This document shows, in pieces, positions 5,333 to 10,065 of a stretch of 10,065 bases of DNA. The notes under the pieces are model-generated. The model saw only the letters and a list, made by a program, of their open reading frames with translations, was not told the origin of the DNA and did not search any database. The stretch lies in the NCBI GenBank assembly GCA_014380825.1, contig JACMJD010000066.1, positions 1 through 10,065 of the forward strand, written 5' to 3'. The stretch comes from Phycisphaerae bacterium. Its GTDB lineage: Bacteria > Planctomycetota > Phycisphaerae > Tepidisphaerales > Tepidisphaeraceae. Numbering within the stretch: the stretch's first letter is position 1; each line of letters opens with the position of its first letter. The translations under genes and the position numbers were made by a program.

Positions 5333-7105
5333 CTATTGCAGCAACGGCGATTCCGCGCTTAGCTGCTGGCGAATTCGAGAGGTCTCCCGTCCCACCGCTT
5401 TTTCATCCGCGCCGCGATCGCGCAGCACGAGCTTTGCCAGTGCCACCGCGACTTCCGCTTCTTCGAACACGGCGGCGTCGGCGCCAGTTTGAATCAGTTC
5501 CTCGCGTTCGCCAACATATCGTCCGCGCACGAAGATCTTGATCTCTGGATTGATCAGCTTCACCGAAGCGATCAGTGGCCCGCGGTTCGCGGAATGCGGT
5601 AGCGTGATCACGACATATTTCGCGTTCGGCAATGCCTGGTACATCACTTCGATGTTGTACGCGTCGCCGTAGATAGCGGTACGGCCCTGCTTTGTCAGTG
5701 ATTGAATCGTGTCGATGTTCAGGTCGACGACCACCGTCTCCAGCTCGCTGTCGCGAAGCAGCGAATCGACCGCGCGACCGACCGGGCCGTAACCGAGAAT
5801 TACGGCGAGCGGCTTCTCTGATTTCTCGATCTTCTCGCACGCCGCCTGATTGATCTGTGTTTCACGGGCGGCGGACTTTCGATTCAGCAATCGCCAGACT
5901 TTTGGGAATCGCCGCAGCCAACGCTCTATTGGCGTTTCCAGTCGGAACAGGAGCGGGTTCACCGTGATCGAGACGAGCGCACAGGCGACCAGGAGGTTTC
6001 GCTGCGTATCGTCGATCAAACCATGTTGTCGGCCGAGCTCCGCGAGGATGAATGAGAATTCGCCGATCTGGGCCAAGCCCAGCGCGACGATTAGCGCGGT
6101 GCGCACCGGATATCCGATGATCGCGACGATGATCAGCGCCGCTAGCGGCTTGCCGAGCATGACGATCGCGAGACCGGAGGCGAGCAGCGCAGGATGATCG
6201 ATCACGAATCTTGGGTTGAACAACATTCCAACCGAGGTGAAGAACAACACCGCGAACGCATCCCGCAGCGGCAGCGCATCCGCCGCCGCCTGCTGTGAGA
6301 CCGGTGATTGTCCGACGACCATGCCGGCCAGGAACGCGCCAAGCGCCATCGATGCGCCGAACACGTAGCTCGAACCGGCGGCGATCGCGATCGCCATCAC
6401 TAAAACCGTCAACGTGAACAACTCGCGCGAGCGGAGACGCGTGACCTGAATCATGATCCACGGGATCACGCGCGAGCCGGCCAGCAGCAGGATCGCGACG
6501 AGCGCGCCGAGTTTCAGCACCGCCATGAGCAATGCTTTGGCGAGGCTGAAGTCGACAACCGTCGTGTCGCCAGCGTTGATGGTGCTGGACGCGCCAAGCG
6601 CCGGGATCAGCACGAGCACCACCACGGTCATGATGTCTTCGACGATCAGCCAACCCACTGCGACGTGACCGTGCGCGCTGTCGATGAGTTTGTTGTCGGT
6701 TAGCACGCGGATGAGCACGACCGTGCTCGCGACCGCCATTGCCATGCCAAGCACCAGGCCGGATTTGACGGGCCAGCCGCAGCCGATCGCGATTGCGGCG
6801 CCAAGCAGCGTTGCGACCAGGCTTTGCCCGATCGCGCCGGGGACCGCGACGTCTTTCACCGCCAGCAGATCGCCAAGATGAAAGTGCAGTCCGACGCCGA
6901 ACATGAGCAGGATCACACCCAGTTCCGCCAGTTGCGGCGCGAGATTCGTGTCGCCCTTGAACCCCGGCGTGTACGGGCCGATCACCACGCCGGCGAGCAG
7001 ATAGCCGACGATGGGCGAGAGCTTCAGCTTGTGCGTGATGATGCCCAACACCCACGCCGTGGTGAACGCGGCAGCGATCGTCGTGATGAGCGGAAGATCG
7101 TGCAT
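5333..7105 (-). CDS. ybaL: Cation:proton antiporter, CPA2/YbaL type, with RCK (TrkA-N) domain
   Basis: A 590-residue inner-membrane antiporter that exchanges a monovalent cation (K+ or Na+) for protons. Residues about 1-395 form some twelve hydrophobic segments. Family blocks are LSPIVGYLLAGVVIGPYTPG, LAPQLAELGVILLMFGVGLHF, GWLIVEDIMTVVVLVLIPAL, FGASMALGAFLAGMVVGQS, LPLRDAFAVLFFTSVGMLF and LAQIGEFSFILAELG. The cytoplasmic part carries a Rossmann-type NAD-binding RCK domain, with GYGPVG at 438-443 and an acidic end of the second strand (VVVDLN), so gating by NAD(H) or a related ligand is likely. The resemblance to E. coli YbaL is close through the whole membrane part, closer than to KefB/KefC. 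No KefF/KefG-like partner is next to it; the downstream gene is a nucleotidyltransferase. The ATG is the start of the family N-terminus (LITTIAAAF). No strong ribosome binding site is seen. Confidence 0.93.
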   Translation of the reverse strand: MHDLPLITTIAAAFTTAWVLGIITHKLKLSPIVGYLLAGVVIGPYTPGFKGDTNLAPQLAELGVILLMFGVGLHFHLGDLLAVKDVAVPGAIGQSLVATLLGAAIAIGCGWPVKSGLVLGMAMAVASTVVLIRVLTDNKLIDSAHGHVAVGWLIVEDIMTVVVLVLIPALGASSTINAGDTTVVDFSLAKALLMAVLKLGALVAILLLAGSRVIPWIMIQVTRLRSRELFTLTVLVMAIAIAAGSSYVFGASMALGAFLAGMVVGQSPVSQQAAADALPLRDAFAVLFFTSVGMLFNPRFVIDHPALLASGLAIVMLGKPLAALIIVAIIGYPVRTALIVALGLAQIGEFSFILAELGRQHGLIDDTQRNLLVACALVSITVNPLLFRLETPIERWLRRFPKVWRLLNRKSAARETQINQAACEKIEKSEKPLAVILGYGPVGRAVDSLLRDSELETVVVDLNIDTIQSLTKQGRTAIYGDAYNIEVMYQALPNAKYVVITLPHSANRGPLIASVKLINPEIKIFVRGRYVGEREELIQTGADAAVFEEAEVAVALAKLVLRDRGADEKAVGRETSRIRQQLSAESPLLQ

Positions 7106-7122
7106 GTTAGATCGTCGGTCGG

Positions 7123-7151
7123 AGTGTCGGCCGCTCGCAAAAGTTCGTCAA
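7123..7151 (-). promoter_or_regulatory. Candidate promoter of the antiporter gene
   Basis: On the minus strand TTGACG (complement of 7146-7151) is followed after 17 nt by GACACT (complement of 7123-7128). The -35 box matches 5 of 6, the -10 box 3 of 6. It lies in the 66-bp gap shared with the divergent lipoprotein gene and would give a leader of roughly 10 nt. Visual assignment only. Confidence 0.25.
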
Positions 7152-7158
7152 GGCGGAT

Positions 7159-7164
7159 TAGAAT
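7159..7164 (+). promoter_or_regulatory. Candidate -10 element of the lipoprotein gene
   Basis: TAGAAT matches the -10 consensus at 5 of 6 positions and ends 7 nt before the GTG start at 7172, the spacing expected for a leaderless transcript. No recognisable -35 hexamer lies 16-18 nt upstream. Confidence 0.25.
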
Positions 7165-7171
7165 CTCATTC

Positions 7172-7498
7172 GTGCTTTCGCGCAGAAATTTATTCGCGAG
7201 CGTCGCGCTGTCGTTCACAATCATGGCGAGCGGATGTATGCGCATGGGCGAGCCGACGTCGGACGAACGCGCGCAATTGACGACGTGGAGCAAAGTCGTG
7301 TCGGATCAGGATCGCACCGACGTGCGCCGCGAGGCCGACACGCACACGGAGTGGATGGAACGAAAAAAGACGCAGTGGATGATCGGCGAATATCGATCGC
7401 GATACGAAAAGGCGCGTGCGAAACAAGCCCGTCGCGCCGCCGAAACTCGAAACGCCGCGACGCAGCGAGCGGCGGCGACTGCCCCAACCCAACCGTGA
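7172..7498 (+). CDS. Small predicted lipoprotein, function unknown
   Basis: A 108-residue protein read from GTG 7172. Residues 1-22 form a lipoprotein signal: a positive start with SRRNLF, a hydrophobic core (ASVALSFTIM) and a lipobox ASGC with C22 as the lipidated residue. SRRNLF also resembles a twin-arginine export motif. The mature part is very polar and probably helical, with repeated Glu/Arg/Lys runs (WMERKKTQWM, YRSRYEKARAKQARRAAE) and an Ala/Arg/Thr-rich, low-complexity tail. I do not recognise the family. The GTG is preferred over longer in-frame readings because the signal peptide begins exactly there and longer versions would overlap the divergent antiporter gene. No good ribosome binding site is seen (AGGCGGA at 7151-7157 is rather far). 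It diverges from the antiporter (66 bp) and converges on the MDR gene with 5 bp between stops. Confidence 0.7.
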   Translation: MLSRRNLFASVALSFTIMASGCMRMGEPTSDERAQLTTWSKVVSDQDRTDVRREADTHTEWMERKKTQWMIGEYRSRYEKARAKQARRAAETRNAATQRAAATAPTQP

Positions 7499-7503
7499 CA
7501 CGC

Positions 7504-8493
7504 TTACGGGATTCGCAGCAGCACCTTCCCCAGCGGACCCCGCTCTAGTCGTTTGAACGCATCATGCAATTGATCGAATGGGTGGATCGAATCCACCAAT
7601 GGTCGAGCGCCGGATTGCTTAAGCAGGCGCTGCGCTTGCTCCCAAGCATGCCGCGTTTCCGCCGGCTCGTACGAATGAATCGCGATGCCGCCGATTCGCA
7701 ATCGTCGGAAGAAAAGCGACGCCGTGTTGAACTCCGGCACCGCGCCGGCCAACCTTCCGACGACGGTGATTCGGCCGTTCATCGCCATCATGTCGAGCAC
7801 GTCGTTGAACGGCTTTCCGCCGACGTTGTCGATCGCGAGGTTCACGCGGCGTTTGCCGAGCTGCTCTTTCGCTAACTTCTTCCAGTTCGGGTCGTTCGGA
7901 TCGAACGCCATGTCCGCGCCGATCTCGCGGAGCTTTGTTGATTTTTCCGCATCGCGCGAGAGCCCAATCACCGTGTGACCCATAGCCTTGGCGAGCTGTA
8001 CCGCAGCCGATCCCACGCCGCCGCTGGCGCCGGTGATCAGCACGACCGATAGCGCCGGCAGGTCGTCCCATTGCGTGATCGCCTGATAAGCCGTCTCGTA
8101 AACCAACGGCGCGGCAGCGGCCTGCTCGTCGGTCCAGCCGGCGGGGAGCGTTCCAAGCGTCTCAACATTCGCAACGATTCGTTCCGCGAATGTCCCAGGC
8201 AGATTGATTCCTGCCTGTCCGTGGATGATGTTTACTTTCTGTCCGTTCTTGAAATCCGTCACGTCCGGACCGAGCGCCCGGATCGTGCCAATGCCATCGC
8301 GCCCGAGAATATGCGGAAAAGCCTGAGGCTTGGCGGGGTACATGTTCTCCGCGAGATACCGATCAGCAGGGTTCAGTCCCGCAAATGTCAGATCGATCAA
8401 CGCCTCGCCGGCACCGGGCGATGGATCCGGCACCTCGCCAAGATGAACCTTGTCGATTCCATCGCCCATACGATCGAGCAGCCATGCGCGCAT
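7504..8493 (-). CDS. MDR-superfamily oxidoreductase, quinone-oxidoreductase-like, lacking zinc ligands
   Basis: A 329-residue cytoplasmic NAD(P)H-dependent oxidoreductase of the medium-chain dehydrogenase/reductase superfamily. The GroES-like N-terminal half holds TFAGLNPADRYLAENMYP and HILGRDGIGTI. The nucleotide-binding half has ITGASGGVGSAAVQLAKAMG, with GASGGVG at 155-161, followed by ADMAFDPN, NLAIDNVGG and GRITVVGRLAG. The C-terminus ends in the usual HPFDQLHDAFKRLERGPLGKVLL. The protein contains no cysteine at all, so neither catalytic nor structural zinc is expected. This points to a quinone/enone reductase-like activity rather than an alcohol dehydrogenase, even though many databases would name it zinc-binding dehydrogenase. 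The ATG at 8491-8493 is chosen over an upstream start at 8529 because GGAGG lies 4 nt before it and the family N-terminus (MRAWLL) begins there. Substrate unknown. Confidence 0.88.
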   Translation of the reverse strand: MRAWLLDRMGDGIDKVHLGEVPDPSPGAGEALIDLTFAGLNPADRYLAENMYPAKPQAFPHILGRDGIGTIRALGPDVTDFKNGQKVNIIHGQAGINLPGTFAERIVANVETLGTLPAGWTDEQAAAAPLVYETAYQAITQWDDLPALSVVLITGASGGVGSAAVQLAKAMGHTVIGLSRDAEKSTKLREIGADMAFDPNDPNWKKLAKEQLGKRRVNLAIDNVGGKPFNDVLDMMAMNGRITVVGRLAGAVPEFNTASLFFRRLRIGGIAIHSYEPAETRHAWEQAQRLLKQSGARPLVDSIHPFDQLHDAFKRLERGPLGKVLLRIP

Positions 8494-8497
8494 GAAG

Positions 8498-8502
8498 CCT
8501 CC
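8498..8502 (-). promoter_or_regulatory. Ribosome binding site deciding the start of the MDR gene
   Basis: GGAGG on the minus strand ends 4 nt before the ATG at 8491-8493. It supports the 329-residue form over one starting 12 codons earlier at 8529, which would reach almost to the polA start. Confidence 0.5.
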
Positions 8503-8517
8503 GCGATTATTCGCGCG

Positions 8518-8523
8518 TACAAT
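8518..8523 (+). promoter_or_regulatory. Candidate -10 element of polA
   Basis: TACAAT matches the -10 consensus at 5 of 6 positions and ends 10 nt before the polA ATG at 8534, giving a leader of only a few nt. The matching -35 position (about 8495-8500) falls next to the MDR start and shows no TTGACA-like hexamer. Only 40 bp separate the divergent start codons, so both promoters must overlap here. Confidence 0.3.
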
Positions 8524-8533
8524 TACCAATCAG

Positions 8534-10065
8534 ATGCCCAAGAGCAACTCCTTCTACATCATCGACGGCCACGCGCACATTTATCGCGCTTACTTCGCGC
8601 CGTTCCGCGATCTGACTTCGCCGATCAATAACGAGCCGACGAAGGCGACGTACGTCTTCACGCAGATGCTGTTGAACCTGATCGAGCAGCGCAAGCCGGA
8701 TTATCTGGCGATGGTGATCGACAGCGGCGATGAGACCGTGTTTCGCAAGGAATTCTTCCCGCAGTACAAAGCGAATCGCACACCGCCGCCGGATGATTTT
8801 CATCCGCAGGAACAGCGGATTTTGCAGATCGTGAAAGACGCGGGAGTGCCCATATATGCGAAGCCCGGATTCGAGGCGGATGATCTGATCGCCACGATGG
8901 CGCGCGAGTTGTGCGAGCAGGATTTCGAAGTTTACCTCGTGTCGAAGGACAAGGATCTTCGGCAACTGCTCACGCCTTGCGTGCATATGTATGACGTGCA
9001 GACGAACGAGGTGATCGACGAGCGAAAGCTGGAAGAAAAAGTCGGCTACGGCCCGCGCGAGGCGGTCGAAGTGCAGACGCTGATGGGCGACAACATCGAC
9101 AACGTGCCGGGCATCCCCGGCGTCGGTGAAAAAACCGCCGCAAAGCTCATCAAAAAATACGGCACGGCCGACGCGGTCTTGAAACATCTGGACGAGCTGA
9201 CGCCAAAGCTGCGCGAGAACTTCGAGAAGAATGCGGGAAATCTAGCGATGGCTCGGCGATTGGTCACGCTGAAGAGCGATGTGGACTTTGATTTCAGCGT
9301 CGAGGCGTGTCGATTTACCGGGTTGAACAACGAAGCGCTCAAGCCGCACTTCGAGCTGCTGGGATTTCGGAATCTGTTGTCGCGGCTCGGTGTGGAAGTT
9401 GATCAAGCGCCAAGCGCCGCTAAGCCTCAAGCGGCGGTGAAGCCGGCCGCGAAATATCAGCCGCTGGCGGCGAGCGAAAGTTTGTTTGGCGATGTGAGCG
9501 TGCCGCTCAGCGGCCACGCGACGCCGGCCGTCGAAGGTGGGCCGCAGACGTGTGCAGATTGCAAATACACTTTGATCGACACCGATGAGAAGTTCGCGGA
9601 CTTTCTAGCGCAGTTGCATAAGGCGAAGCGGTTTGCGTTCGATACAGAAACCGATGCCCTCGGCGCGATGCAGGGCGGTTTGGTCGGCATGAGCTTCAGT
9701 TGGGAAGCGGGCGTCGGTTACTACGTGCCGGTGAAGGGGCCGGTCGGTTGCGAGATTCTTGATTGTGATCGCGTCCTACGCGAGGTCAAGCCGATTCTCG
9801 AAAACGCGAAGATCGAAAAAGTCGGCCACAATCTCAAGTACGACATTCAGGTGATGCGCCAGGCGGGCGTGCATGTTCGCGGCGTGGTGATGGACACGAT
9901 GATGGCGGCGTTCCTGATCGACGCGGGACGGCTGCGATACAACATTAACGATCTCTCGCTTGAACTCCTCAACTTCCGCAAGATCGACACGGCCGAGCTG
10001 ATCGGCAAGGGGAAAAAGCAGATCCGCATGGATCAGGTTGCGCTCGAACGCATCGCAACCTACGC
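8534..10065 (+). CDS. polA: DNA polymerase I (5' part: 5'-nuclease and proofreading domains; cut by window edge)
   Basis: The first 510 codons of DNA polymerase I, which removes RNA primers and fills gaps in replication and repair. Residues 1 to about 300 are the 5'-3' nuclease: YIIDGHAHIYRAY with metal ligand D11, FPQYKANR, FEADDLIATMA, VSKDKDLRQLL, and the helix-three-turn-helix GDNIDNVPGIPGVGEKTAAK at 185-204. A Pro/Ala-rich linker (about 325-345) with a CADC pair at 340-343 follows. The 3'-5' exonuclease domain has motif I FDTETDAL (D370, E372) and motif II GHNLKYD (N433, D437). The catalytic acids are thus present and proofreading looks active, unlike in Taq-type enzymes. The last codons, VALERIATY, lead into motif III, which with the polymerase domain lies beyond the window. 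ATG 8534 is chosen from the family N-terminus; no ribosome binding site precedes it. It diverges from the MDR gene. Confidence 0.96.
   Translation, partial: MPKSNSFYIIDGHAHIYRAYFAPFRDLTSPINNEPTKATYVFTQMLLNLIEQRKPDYLAMVIDSGDETVFRKEFFPQYKANRTPPPDDFHPQEQRILQIVKDAGVPIYAKPGFEADDLIATMARELCEQDFEVYLVSKDKDLRQLLTPCVHMYDVQTNEVIDERKLEEKVGYGPREAVEVQTLMGDNIDNVPGIPGVGEKTAAKLIKKYGTADAVLKHLDELTPKLRENFEKNAGNLAMARRLVTLKSDVDFDFSVEACRFTGLNNEALKPHFELLGFRNLLSRLGVEVDQAPSAAKPQAAVKPAAKYQPLAASESLFGDVSVPLSGHATPAVEGGPQTCADCKYTLIDTDEKFADFLAQLHKAKRFAFDTETDALGAMQGGLVGMSFSWEAGVGYYVPVKGPVGCEILDCDRVLREVKPILENAKIEKVGHNLKYDIQVMRQAGVHVRGVVMDTMMAAFLIDAGRLRYNINDLSLELLNFRKIDTAELIGKGKKQIRMDQVALERIATY

Noticed and set aside
5862..7055. 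Minus-strand frame of 397 codons inside the antiporter gene
   Set aside because: It lies in another frame of the same strand as a gene with clear family identity; its His/Arg/Gly-rich composition is typical of a frame shadow.
5333..7105. Antiporter as KefB/KefC with glutathione gating
   Set aside because: The membrane-domain blocks match YbaL more closely than KefB/KefC, and no KefF/KefG-like oxidoreductase gene is adjacent. The MDR gene nearby is separated by a divergent gene and is not KefF-like.
8507..9187. Minus-strand frame of 226 codons opposite polA
   Set aside because: It is antisense to the conserved 5'-nuclease domain of PolA and has no known motif; its runs of RRLR and VDHH mirror polA codons.

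Overview
The window is a compact, GC-rich stretch of bacterial chromosome carrying nine genes with almost no empty DNA between them. I place it tentatively in the Planctomycetota, perhaps near the Phycisphaerae. The reasons are an ECF sigma factor of the type common in Planctomycetota and Verrucomicrobiota, with a C-terminal tail ending in VRFKLVK; weak or absent Shine-Dalgarno sites at most starts; a TPR plus O-GlcNAc-transferase-like protein; and a TTGGTCATTG-type intergenic repeat of a kind I associate with these phyla. This placement is inference, and no marker here proves it.

Left part (1-1401, minus strand): the first 100 codons of gcvT (glycine cleavage T protein) run off the left edge. 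Upstream of it lies a long imperfect palindrome (352-453) built from six copies of one decamer. It begins 1 nt beyond the stop codon of an ECF sigma-factor locus. That locus is split over two frames. The sigma domains are in one frame, a well-formed 128-codon C-terminal part is in the -1 frame, and a heptamer of the X XXY YYZ slippery type (A AAG GGA) lies where the frames meet.

Middle (1484-4427, plus strand): diverging from the sigma gene is a 596-residue TPR/OGT-like glycosyltransferase with a good ribosome binding site and a plausible promoter. It is followed by a PA0069-family radical SAM protein with a CxxxCxxC cluster motif. Its start is a non-ATG codon.

Right part (4445-10065): on the minus strand, a YbaL/Kef-type cation:proton antiporter with a C-terminal NAD-binding RCK domain is followed after 3 nt by a nucleotidyltransferase-fold protein. 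Diverging from the antiporter is a small lipoprotein (108 residues, GTG start, twin-arginine-like signal) that converges on a cysteine-free quinone-oxidoreductase-like MDR enzyme. That enzyme diverges, over only 40 bp, from polA, which is cut by the right edge after its 5'-nuclease domain and most of its 3'-5' exonuclease domain.

The genes are mostly core metabolism and maintenance functions rather than one linked system. The items most worth a second look are the sigma-factor frame break, the palindromic decamer repeat, the antiporter-nucleotidyltransferase pair, and the repeated occurrence of -10-like hexamers very close to start codons. No tRNA, rRNA, CRISPR array, insertion sequence or phage gene was seen.
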